From a virus: 23,909 nt of DNA. Location of the stretch: positions 1-23,909 of the IMG/VR virus record IMGVR_UViG_3300031746_005631; one strand, given 5' to 3'. Positions 15,474 to 22,176 of the stretch are shown here, in pieces. Each line of letters opens with the position of its first letter. The first letter of the stretch is position 1. The position numbers and the translations under genes are program-made. The notes below the pieces were generated by a model. The model ran no database searches, was not told the DNA's origin, and was given only the letters and a program-made list of their open reading frames with translations.

Positions 15474-15501
15474 TTCTTAGATTCATTAATCATACTAAGA
15501 A
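15474..15501 (-). other. hairpin overlapping the holA stop codon
   Basis: Perfect 7-bp arms TTCTTAG/CTAAGAA flank a 14-nt spacer and include the TAG stop of the delta-subunit gene. It lacks a U-run, so full termination is doubtful. Downstream on the leftward strand, the 100-nt gap before nrdJ also contains two imperfect copies of AATAYAGGGAAWTT (about 15428 and 15462). They may be a promoter or regulator site for nrdJ, but I see no clean -35/-10 pair. Confidence 0.3.
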
Positions 15502-16427
15502 AAGTTCATAATAAATCGTTCAAAAAGAATATTTTTATTTCCTTTAAACAGCCTCATGGAAATATCCATGTCACACAGAGCACTGTATTTCGAGGCCAGA
15601 AAATCTTTCCCTAAAGCCTTTGCCCTCGGTAGGTATTTTGTTTTTATAAGGAATTCCGGTATACCTATTCTCTCCGATACATCAGAGTCTATTTTTTTAA
15701 GACATAATAAACGATAAGCCTTCTCAATATACGTGGCCATGAATTTAACCAGCTCAGCAGGGCTGTCCTGAAATTTCATGTACGAATAAAAACTGGTAAG
15801 TGCTGCTTCTATATTACGTCGTAGAAGATTATCAAGGATGTCGAAAGCTGATTTCACTGCTGTCATAGGGACATTGTCCTCAATATCTTTTAAAGAAATT
15901 TCTTTGTCTTTTTTAATGAGAAATAATTTTTGCAGTTCGTCATTAAGTGATGACATATCAGGACCTATGCGTGAGTACAGAAGTTTTTCAGCCTCTTCTT
16001 TCAATGTGTAGCCGGCAGACATAGCTCTGGACACTATCCACATCAGGTAGTCGTCTCCATACTCCCTGAGTTTCGGACAATCAACAATAGCCATCTTACT
16101 CAGAAGTTCTGTTATTTGAACTGTTTTGGAAACTTTCTCAGGAAAAATTGCTACTATACAGCCGTTGAAATTTTCAAGACTCTTTGTAATCATAGGCAGC
16201 TTGAACTCGGAGGCCTCAAACATACCTATAACTGAGGGGACAGAAGATTTTAACAAGGCTACTAATTCATTTTGATTTTCAGGGTAAAATTTATATCTAT
16301 CGTAATCAGGGTATTCCCTAAAACATTCATTCAGAAGATCATATTTTAAAAAAGGCTCTGACCCTGTGACAGCAAATTTTGTTTCCTTTTTATAGTGTAA
16401 AGCTTGTAATGCATTCTGATAGTTCAT
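15495..16427 (-). CDS. holA: DNA polymerase III delta-like clamp-loader subunit
   Basis: The 310-residue product follows HolA layout: an N-terminal domain with FAVTGSEPFLKYDLLNECF (equivalent to the L-x-G-x-E-x-x-L element of delta), then IGPDMSSLNDELQKLFL, a conserved delta block, and a helical C-terminal domain. Delta opens the sliding clamp. The sequence is divergent, so the call relies on pattern and on position: the ATG at 16427 lies 3 nt after the delta-prime stop. No P-loop is expected or seen. Confidence 0.8.
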   Translation of the reverse strand: MNYQNALQALHYKKETKFAVTGSEPFLKYDLLNECFREYPDYDRYKFYPENQNELVALLKSSVPSVIGMFEASEFKLPMITKSLENFNGCIVAIFPEKVSKTVQITELLSKMAIVDCPKLREYGDDYLMWIVSRAMSAGYTLKEEAEKLLYSRIGPDMSSLNDELQKLFLIKKDKEISLKDIEDNVPMTAVKSAFDILDNLLRRNIEAALTSFYSYMKFQDSPAELVKFMATYIEKAYRLLCLKKIDSDVSERIGIPEFLIKTKYLPRAKALGKDFLASKYSALCDMDISMRLFKGNKNILFERFIMNFS

Positions 16428-16430
16428 AGT

Positions 16431-17372
16431 TTATGCGTTTAATAAGGGATAGGTTTTAATGAGTGCATTTTTAAGAGCCATATTCAGATTGATTCCGTAC
16501 ATGGAATATTTTTTTACCTGACTCAATGTGTTGACAGACCATAGTAGGGCTCTGTCATTACAGTTTTTTGCCAGGGCTACCAATTTATCCTCCATGTCTT
16601 TATTTACAATATTGGGGTAGTTGTTTTTCAGCATTAAAAGATCCGTGCTAATTATAATCAGCATATCTATATACAATGATAAGTCTTCTCGATCGATCTG
16701 ATCGGTCTCTTCAAGAACATCGATAAGTTCTCTTTTTTTTATGTCACTGAAAAATTCAAAAGCTTTTGTACGGTATTTTAAACACAGTCCAGCATTACTT
16801 AAAATATCAATAGGCAGCTCAGCTGCAAGATTCCCCAGTATCGCTGATTTGTTTTTATCATAGCCCAGATTTTTATGAATGATTTGAGCATACTGTTCTT
16901 TATTGAGCCGGTTGAACTCGTATTTTTCACACCGAGACACTATCGTGACTGGAAGCTGGCTCAGGTTATCGGTAATCAGGAAAAAGATTCCTGTCTTAGA
17001 TCCCTCAAGAAGATTCAGCATTCTGTTGATAGACCCCATGGTCATTTTATCGGCATTATTGGCTATGACTGCTTTTCGGTCGGATAACAGAGGGGCTGTG
17101 AGCATGAACTCAAGTATGCTATCAACATCAGACACCTTTATTCTATTAAAGGTACCGATACACAAAATGTCCGGGTGTTTGTCAGATAAAATCAAAGAGC
17201 ATGATTGGCATTTGCAGGAGTCGTCTCCACCACAAAAACTTTTTCTTATCAGATCCAGGGCAATTTTTTTCTTACCCACACAGGACGGTCCATGAAATAA
17301 AAATACTCCATCAGGATTATTTTTTAATCTCAGAGACAGCGATATCCTTGTCTGTTCATGACCAATAATCAC
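16431..17372 (-). CDS. holB: DNA polymerase III delta-prime-like clamp-loader subunit
   Basis: The 313-residue product opens with GHEQTRISLSLRLKN and a modified P-loop GPSCVGKKK, in which the usual Thr/Ser after GK is Lys, as in non-ATPase delta-prime proteins. A Cys-rich zinc segment follows (CKCQSCSLI). NADKMTMGSINRMLNLLEG matches the delta-prime equivalent of the Walker B region, and the SRC arginine finger is intact (VSRCEKYEF). It would act as the stator of the clamp loader with dnaX and holA. The start is GTG at 17372 with GAGG 8 nt upstream. It is the first gene of the leftward operon, facing the divergent control region. Confidence 0.88.
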   Translation of the reverse strand: MIIGHEQTRISLSLRLKNNPDGVFLFHGPSCVGKKKIALDLIRKSFCGGDDSCKCQSCSLILSDKHPDILCIGTFNRIKVSDVDSILEFMLTAPLLSDRKAVIANNADKMTMGSINRMLNLLEGSKTGIFFLITDNLSQLPVTIVSRCEKYEFNRLNKEQYAQIIHKNLGYDKNKSAILGNLAAELPIDILSNAGLCLKYRTKAFEFFSDIKKRELIDVLEETDQIDREDLSLYIDMLIIISTDLLMLKNNYPNIVNKDMEDKLVALAKNCNDRALLWSVNTLSQVKKYSMYGINLNMALKNALIKTYPLLNA

Positions 17373-17420
17373 GACAGATTCCTCGCAAGCTAAAAAATAA
17401 ACTTTGTTTCTCTACCGTTT

Positions 17421-17442
17421 TACAGGCGACGTATCGTCTGTA
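17421..17442. other. 9-bp inverted repeat in the holB leader
   Basis: TACAGGCGA and TCGTCTGTA flank CGTA and pair over 9 positions with one G-U on the plus strand (A-C on the leftward strand). The site lies about 50 nt upstream of the holB GTG. It could be a protein-binding site; it is not a terminator, as no U-run follows. Confidence 0.35.
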
Positions 17443-17453
17443 ACTCCTTAATT

Positions 17454-17501
17454 CTATTACCTATACTATTACTGATATCATTTTCTGTTTTATTTCTGTT
17501 A
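17454..17501. repeat. 48-bp direct repeat, copy 1
   Basis: This copy is identical over 48 bp to 18569-18616. Inside it are CTATTAC twice (17454 and 17466, 12 bp apart) and TTTCTGTT twice (17482 and 17493, 11 bp apart), so short motifs recur about once per helical turn, as in iteron-type protein-binding sites. It lies upstream of the holB operon on the leftward strand. Confidence 0.9.
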
Positions 17502-17534
17502 TTAATAGTTTTTATGATATGTGTATTGCCTTAT

Positions 17535-17905
17535 TCACACACCTTTTAGTGATCCGCCATCTGCGATAGGGACGCTTACCGCAGCACGAGCATGCTCCAT
17601 TTCGCCTATCCTGTGCGGGATAGGGCAGGTATCCGTTAATACTGCTAAATCATTATAGGGTACTCTCAGAATCGGCTTGCTTTTTCAGGCACTTGTGTAC
17701 CACCACTAGCCCCATGGAAGCAGGTTTATAACGTTCGGCAGCCTGCATGAGATCACGACATCTCTGACCATCTGGACCGTGTAGCTGTCTATTCATATAC
17801 GGATTACCTGCGTCTACAGAAATATGAAGAGCAATCGGCACTCCCCGTATACTTTAGCCCTGATATCCTCCCTAAAATGGCTTTGACCAGAACCTTCCGG
17901 TCTTA
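17535..17905 (-). pseudogene. GC-rich island: decayed frameshifted gene or structured RNA
   Basis: Over about 360 nt the GC content is near 49% (single 60-nt lines reach 53-55%), against about 35% around it. On the leftward strand three open stretches in different frames follow each other. The first contains REDIRAKVYG. The second starts near 17841 and contains HGPDGQRCRDLMQAAERY. The third contains TDTCPIPHRIGEMEHARA and ends at 17535. One extra base near a GGGG run (about 17845) and one fewer in an AAAAA run (about 17682) would join them, as expected for a decayed gene or homopolymer sequencing errors. Against this, several hairpins (CCTATCC/GGATAGG, GAGAT/ATCTC, and CCGTGTA/TATACGG with a G-U on the plus strand) would suit a non-coding RNA. 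I recognise no family either way. Confidence 0.35.
17653..17841 (-). CDS. possible short ORF inside the GC-rich island (62 aa)
   Basis: The frame starts at a GTG (17841) whose only nearby ribosome-site-like sequence (GGGGA) abuts the start. The product runs MPIALHISVDAGNPYMNRQL and continues with a helix and a hydrophobic strand (MGLVVVHKCL). Its composition is protein-like. It ends in the frame change described for the island, so it may be the middle part of a broken gene and not a working one. Confidence 0.25.
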   Translation of the reverse strand: MPIALHISVDAGNPYMNRQLHGPDGQRCRDLMQAAERYKPASMGLVVVHKCLKKQADSESTL

Positions 17906-17910
17906 TAACC

Positions 17911-18291
17911 CTACCTTCCTAGTCTGTTTACGTAATCAGTCCAGTTAGAGGTTAGATGATCATCAAATGGATCCTCTGTTTTTTTCAGAAGATTCATTTC
18001 TGTTGCATAAAGATTAAACCATATAACAAGATCAACTTTATTGAATAGTTCTTTAGGAACACAATCAATAGGATTGATGTTTATCATTTTCCTAGCATAA
18101 TACGTTATTATAGCTCTGTCATACTGATTGAAGAAGTCCCCTATATAGGCACTAATAGAGTCTGAGGACATTAAAGAGTGCATTTCTCCAACCATATAGC
18201 TCTTCCCTACTATTCCTCTGATATATCGGACAGAGGCTCCCAGGGAGAGTTTGTCAGGACTTGCTATGACTATGTAATTAGGTAGTTTCAT
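17911..18291 (-). CDS. hypothetical protein (126 aa) in the divergent region
   Basis: Unrecognised. The product starts MKLPNYIVIASPDKLSLGAS and has alternating hydrophobic strands and helices (RAIITYYARKM, KVDLVIWFNLYATEMNLL) consistent with a small alpha/beta fold, with no membrane segment. There is no clear ribosome site before the ATG at 18291; instead a TATAAAT lies about 10 nt upstream, so a very short leader is possible. It is flanked by the two 48-bp repeats and stands apart from the operons on either side, so a role tied to the control region (initiator, regulator or moron-like insert) is conceivable but unproved. Confidence 0.6.
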   Translation of the reverse strand: MKLPNYIVIASPDKLSLGASVRYIRGIVGKSYMVGEMHSLMSSDSISAYIGDFFNQYDRAIITYYARKMININPIDCVPKELFNKVDLVIWFNLYATEMNLLKKTEDPFDDHLTSNWTDYVNRLGR

Positions 18292-18345
18292 ATCTATTTA
18301 TAATATAGTTTTCTGTCCATTTTTTTAAACTTTATTTATCAGTTG

Positions 18346-18377
18346 TTTCCTGTTATTTCATATACAGTTACAGGAAA
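18346..18377. repeat. inverted repeat TTTCCTGT / ACAGGAAA
   Basis: Perfect 8-bp arms are separated by 16 nt, about 55 nt upstream of the 126-residue gene on the leftward strand. The arms resemble the TTTCTGTT element of the 48-bp repeat, so the same protein may bind both. Confidence 0.5.
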
Positions 18378-18496
18378 TCGTTTTTTTAGTTAGATTTTTC
18401 TTCTGTTTTTCATGCCTATTTCTGATTCTTTTTTCAGTCTGATGGTTGTTACATATATTATATGACTCATTCTTCTTCTTCTGATTTCTTTTATTA

Positions 18497-18557
18497 TACT
18501 CAGTACTCAGTACTCAGTACTCAGTACTCAGTACTCAGTACTCAGTACTCAGTACTC
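18497..18557. repeat. tandem array of the 7-mer TACTCAG, eight full copies plus a partial
   Basis: The unit TACTCAG is repeated without error from 18497 to 18552, followed by TACTC. Each junction creates the palindrome AGTACT, and three units span 21 bp, or two helical turns. The array ends 11 nt before copy 2 of the 48-bp repeat and is close to an A/T-only tract. Iterons for an initiator, a regulator array, or simple slippage expansion are all possible. Confidence 0.9.
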
Positions 18558-18568
18558 CCGTCGTCTTC

Positions 18569-18616
18569 CTATTACCTATACTATTACTGATATCATTTTC
18601 TGTTTTATTTCTGTTA
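18569..18616. repeat. 48-bp direct repeat, copy 2
   Basis: Perfect match to 17454-17501 in the same orientation; identity ends at both edges (C versus T before, G versus T after). It separates the 7-bp array from the dyad and A/T tract that precede the rightward operon. Confidence 0.9.
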
Positions 18617-18618
18617 GA

Positions 18619-18636
18619 CATGGTCTGAAGACCATG
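18619..18636. promoter_or_regulatory. 18-bp perfect dyad, operator-like
   Basis: CATGGTCTGAAGACCATG is an 8-bp perfect inverted repeat around a GA centre, directly after the 48-bp repeat and 145 nt upstream of the first rightward gene. Size and symmetry suit a dimeric helix-turn-helix repressor or an initiator protein. Confidence 0.45.
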
Positions 18637-18637
18637 G

Positions 18638-18672
18638 AATAATAATATATAAATAAATTAATATATAAAAAT
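18638..18672. other. 35-nt A/T-only tract, candidate unwinding element
   Basis: No G or C occurs for 35 nt, with ATATAT and TTAATAT steps. Placed beside iteron-like repeats and a dyad at a strand switch, it fits a DNA-unwinding element or an UP-type promoter element. Confidence 0.4.
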
Positions 18673-18677
18673 GGTAT

Positions 18678-18756
18678 TTGACAGTCTTAATGAGAAATAA
18701 GACTGGGATTAAAAGATTAACTTTAAAAAATGGACTTGAAAACAATATCATATAAA
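18678..18756 (+). promoter_or_regulatory. leader region of the rightward operon: TTGACA, hairpin and TATAAA box
   Basis: TTGACA (18678-18683) overlaps a perfect 8-bp hairpin CAGTCTTA/TAAGACTG with an 8-nt loop (18682-18705). A TATAAA box lies at 18751-18756, 26 nt before the ATG. The TTGACA has no -10 at 16-18 nt and the TATAAA has no -35, so this is not a standard promoter. The hairpin over the -35-like box would suit repression, or the phage sigma-like factor may recognise a different pattern. Confidence 0.3.
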
Positions 18757-18781
18757 TAGAACACAAACAAAGGACTGAAAA

Positions 18782-19081
18782 ATGGATGATAAGACTGGGG
18801 ATGATGAATTCAAAGAATTTCTTGAAAAGGGACAGACTAATAATCAATTACCTATTCTGGTGTTTATTAAGAGTAAATCAGAGTATGTCCTTAAAAGCTG
18901 TGATATGCTGATTAAATCATGTCAGATAAAAGACATTGATGAAGACATAAAGAAGAAACTGAAAGAGACATTGATAAAGATGCTGGATCAGGTGCTGCAG
19001 ACATCTTTTCAGTATGACTATTCAGTAATGGATATGGAAGAAGGAGATGATGAGGAAGATGATGAGGGGGATGATTTATGA
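18782..19081 (+). CDS. acidic hypothetical protein (99 aa)
   Basis: First gene of the rightward operon. Residues 22-75 are helical with a hydrophobic strand (LPILVFIKS), and the last 18 residues are almost all Asp/Glu (EEGDDEEDDEGDDL). Such tails mimic DNA charge or bind basic partners. The ATG at 18782 has AAAGGA 7 nt upstream, and the stop overlaps the next start as ATGA, so it is coupled to the transglycosylase gene. Family unknown. Confidence 0.7.
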   Translation: MDDKTGDDEFKEFLEKGQTNNQLPILVFIKSKSEYVLKSCDMLIKSCQIKDIDEDIKKKLKETLIKMLDQVLQTSFQYDYSVMDMEEGDDEEDDEGDDL

Positions 19082-19860
19082 AAAAGGCATTAGTATCTGT
19101 AATTGTTCTGATGATTGGAATTTTAGGAGGAAGCTATTATACTGTGTTTGAATTATGCAAAAGACTGAGAAAGTCTGAGAAAGAGAAAGAGCTGGCTATT
19201 GAGCTGACCAGAAAAAGTGTGATTACGACTGAGAGAATAAAGAGTATGACTAAGACTCTGATGGTGGCTTATAACCTGGATAAGTGGATGGCTCATTACC
19301 TGTCTGTTATTTTTAATGATTTTTCTGATGCCTATAATATTCCCTGGGAGATCTACGCCTCAATAGTACGCATAGAGTCGGGGTTTAAGACCACTTTGGT
19401 CTCTTCAAAGGGTGCTAAGGGTGTAATGCAGATTCTAGAGTCTACGGGCAAAGGCGTGGCTTCAAGTATAGATCTACCTTACGTTGAGAGTCAGACACTG
19501 TGGAATGAGATACACAACCTCTGTCTCGGGTGTACCTATCTTTCAGAAAACATAAAAAAATCAGGACTGGAAGGTGGGGTTAAGTCGTATCTGGGTGGTC
19601 CGGCGTATCTAAAAACAATACAGTCAAATGGAGATCATAGAACATACATCAGTGAGTATAAGAGCTCAGTCTGGGTAGAATTTAAAAAGCTGTCTTATAT
19701 TTATAGAGGGATTGTAGATGAGTTAAGAACTGATTTAAATGAGTCTTATACCTACAAACAGCTCCGTGATAATACTCCTTTTTACACCGTTCCAGTTAAT
19801 ATCGATCTTTTTAAGAGGGACAGCGTCGTTGTTCTTTGTGATAGCTTAGAAAAGGAATGA
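19078..19860 (+). CDS. membrane-anchored lytic transglycosylase (SLT/goose-lysozyme type)
   Basis: The 260-residue product has an N-terminal membrane anchor (residues 4-24, ALVSVIVLMIGILGGSYY after KK) and a charged linker, then an SLT domain with ASIVRIESGF carrying the catalytic E100 and the following SSKGAKGVMQI block. It would cleave the glycan strands of peptidoglycan from the periplasmic or outer face of the membrane. Its place in a replication operon is odd for a lysis gene; it may help DNA entry, virion assembly across the wall, or host-envelope remodelling early in infection. The stop is followed at once by the helicase ATG. Confidence 0.85.
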   Translation: MKKALVSVIVLMIGILGGSYYTVFELCKRLRKSEKEKELAIELTRKSVITTERIKSMTKTLMVAYNLDKWMAHYLSVIFNDFSDAYNIPWEIYASIVRIESGFKTTLVSSKGAKGVMQILESTGKGVASSIDLPYVESQTLWNEIHNLCLGCTYLSENIKKSGLEGGVKSYLGGPAYLKTIQSNGDHRTYISEYKSSVWVEFKKLSYIYRGIVDELRTDLNESYTYKQLRDNTPFYTVPVNIDLFKRDSVVVLCDSLEKE

Positions 19861-22176
19861 ATGGAAACACTTCACGGTACTATAGATAAGGTTGTTTTTA
19901 GTAGCGAATCCGGATTTAAAGTTTTACGTATTAAGATGTCAAAAGGTCCGTTGATGACCGTTTCAGGGGAGTTTGGCCCGGAGGCTATACCAGGCATAAA
20001 AGCTGATTTTCATGGGGATTATAAGAGCCATCCTAAGTATGGTATGGGGTTTAAAGTAGCATCTTACAGTCTATGCCAAGATCAAGGGGAACTGGCCGGG
20101 ATAAAGCTGTTTTTAGATAGTATAGCTTTTAATATAGGTCCCGAACGGGCAAAGCTTATTATAGATCGTTTTGGTAACGATACTCTGAAAATTATTGAGA
20201 AAAGTCCGGAAAGACTCCTGGAGATAAAAGGTATAGGGGATGTGCTGGCCGGCACGATTGTTAAGTCATGGGGGGATAATCGTCTTAAATGGGTAGGTCT
20301 TCAGCAGGAATATTCTCTTAGAGCGTTTTTGATGTCCTTGGGACTGAAAGAAAAAAGGATAAAAAAAGTTCTCAGTCATTTTGGAAGTGGTCTTGTTGCT
20401 GAGGAAGATATCAGGGAGCATCCGTATAAGCTTATGGAGATAGAAGGGTTTGGGTTTAGTACAGTTGATTTTATAGCCAGGAAAGTCGGAACACCAGAGA
20501 GTGACCCTCAGAGGCTTAAATATTTTATTCTACATGCTTTACAGGTATTGTGTCAGTCTAATGGGCATTTATATCTTACCCGGGAAGAGCTGTTGAAACT
20601 GATAAATCAATATTCGACAGAGACTGCTGTGAAATTCATCGACATGCAAAACATAATAGAAGAGCACATTATACCTCTTGTTGAAGAGCTTAATGAAGAG
20701 AACCTGATAAACAAAGATGAAGATAAATTATACTCAAAATCAAATTATTACTATGAATCTCGATCGGCAGAAATGCTGTCTGAGTTACTGAGTAAGCCCT
20801 CAGATCTTCTGTTTTTGAGTAATGATACAGTTCGTGAGTTCATAGAAGTGTATGAACAAGAGAGCCAGATAACGTTAAATAAAGAACAAAGGGATGTCCT
20901 GTATTATTTCATAGAAAAGAAATGCTATATCATTACAGGAAGCCCAGGCACAGGTAAGACTATGAGTTTACAGGCGTTAGTAGGGCTGATAAAGAAAACG
21001 GGTCTGAGTCTGACCTGTATGACTCCTACTGGAATATCGGCTAAGAAGATGGCTACTACGATTAATTATAGGGCATCTACAATACATCGTCAATTGGGTT
21101 TTAGAGGAAATGAGTGGGTGTTTGGTGAAGCCAATAAATTTGAGACTGATATAGCTCTTTTGGATGAGGCCTCTATGTTAGATATGGAGGTTTTTTTTAG
21201 GTTGTTGTCGGCATTAAAAGATCGTACCCATTTAATATTAGTGGGGGACGATAATCAACTTCCATCAGTAGGGGCAGGGAATGTTTTGAAGGAGTTGATA
21301 AACAGTGGGTCGGTTCCGGTAATAAAGATGGAACAGATTTTTCGTCAGCAGGAAGCATCGGACATTATTAAAGCAGCACATAAGATTAAAAACGGGGACA
21401 CAGATTTGTCTTTGTTTAAAAGTGACCCCTCTTCAGATGTGTTTTTTATGAGGGAGAAAGATCCTGTTGCTATTGAGAAGATAGTCTTAAAATTTGCTCA
21501 GAAATTTAAGGAAGAGAAAAGGTTGTTTCAGATCATTACTCCCAGGAATAGCGGACCTTTAAGTGTGGAAGCTCTTAATCCGGTTTTACAGGAAGTTCTT
21601 AATGCTGATGAGACTCATGAGCGGTCTTTTGGGACATTCAAGATAAAAAGGGGGGATCGGGTAATAGTCACAAAGAATGACTATGAGCTTGAGGTGTTTA
21701 ACGGTGATATTGGAAAAGTGATTACTCTGGGTACTGATTTTATGACCGTGAAATTTGATGATAAGACGGTTGATATAGGTATTGAAGAAGTCGTGGAAAA
21801 GATTAAACTAGCCTATATTTTAACAGTTCATAAAACTCAAGGCAATGAGTTTAACTACGTTATACTGCCTTTTATAAATCAGTTCGGGAAAAACATGCTG
21901 CAGAGGAATCTGCTGTATACAGCTATTACCAGGGCCAAACAAAAAGTCATAGTGATAGGTCATGGCTCTGCATTAGAGAGGGCCATAAATAATTCTAGTG
22001 TGTCCCAGAGAAATACCGTCTTAGGAGAAAGATTATGTCGGACTATAGCCAGGAAGAAAAAAGATTTTTTGCAGAAATCGCCAGAGGAGCTTGTGCCCTC
22101 TCCAAGTGTAACGATCGACAAGGGGCAGTTATTGTCGGTAATGGAAGAATTCACTCCTATGGGTGGAACTATGTGA
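19861..22176 (+). CDS. recD2: RecD2-type 5'-3' DNA helicase
   Basis: The 771-residue product shows the RecD2 order: an N-terminal OB-like region (residues 1-70), helix-hairpin-helix repeats (EIKGIGDVLA at 121-130, EIEGFGFSTVD at 193-203), a Q-motif LNKEQRDV, Walker A GSPGTGKT (360-367), Walker B LLDEAS (433-438), motif III GDDNQLPSVG (462-471), QIFRQ, then ILTVHKTQGNEF and LLYTAITRAKQKV near the C-terminus. It would unwind DNA 5' to 3' in replication or repair. The ATG abuts the transglycosylase stop, with AAAGGA upstream. The family normally ends near the block RNTVLGERL; here 46 more residues continue across the start of the next gene. Confidence 0.93.
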   Translation: METLHGTIDKVVFSSESGFKVLRIKMSKGPLMTVSGEFGPEAIPGIKADFHGDYKSHPKYGMGFKVASYSLCQDQGELAGIKLFLDSIAFNIGPERAKLIIDRFGNDTLKIIEKSPERLLEIKGIGDVLAGTIVKSWGDNRLKWVGLQQEYSLRAFLMSLGLKEKRIKKVLSHFGSGLVAEEDIREHPYKLMEIEGFGFSTVDFIARKVGTPESDPQRLKYFILHALQVLCQSNGHLYLTREELLKLINQYSTETAVKFIDMQNIIEEHIIPLVEELNEENLINKDEDKLYSKSNYYYESRSAEMLSELLSKPSDLLFLSNDTVREFIEVYEQESQITLNKEQRDVLYYFIEKKCYIITGSPGTGKTMSLQALVGLIKKTGLSLTCMTPTGISAKKMATTINYRASTIHRQLGFRGNEWVFGEANKFETDIALLDEASMLDMEVFFRLLSALKDRTHLILVGDDNQLPSVGAGNVLKELINSGSVPVIKMEQIFRQQEASDIIKAAHKIKNGDTDLSLFKSDPSSDVFFMREKDPVAIEKIVLKFAQKFKEEKRLFQIITPRNSGPLSVEALNPVLQEVLNADETHERSFGTFKIKRGDRVIVTKNDYELEVFNGDIGKVITLGTDFMTVKFDDKTVDIGIEEVVEKIKLAYILTVHKTQGNEFNYVILPFINQFGKNMLQRNLLYTAITRAKQKVIVIGHGSALERAINNSSVSQRNTVLGERLCRTIARKKKDFLQKSPEELVPSPSVTIDKGQLLSVMEEFTPMGGTM

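Noticed and set aside
16903-17295. Plus-strand open frame of 130 codons over holB
   Set aside because: It mirrors the coding frame of the delta-prime gene, whose motifs (P-loop, SRC) are clear on the other strand.
17535-17905. tmRNA or RNase P RNA
   Set aside because: I found no tRNA-like end, no tag reading frame and none of the conserved RNase P blocks in the right order.
18497-18557. CRISPR array
   Set aside because: The unit is 7 bp with no spacers and no cas genes nearby.
18678-18705. TTGACA as a normal sigma70 promoter
   Set aside because: No -10-like hexamer occurs 16-18 nt downstream (the sequence there is GACTGG), so only a regulatory leader is recorded.
18614-18847. Leftward 77-codon frame across the rightward leader
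   Set aside because: Its Phe/Ile/Leu-rich text comes from the A/T tract, it overlaps the well-supported start at 18782, and it has no ribosome site.
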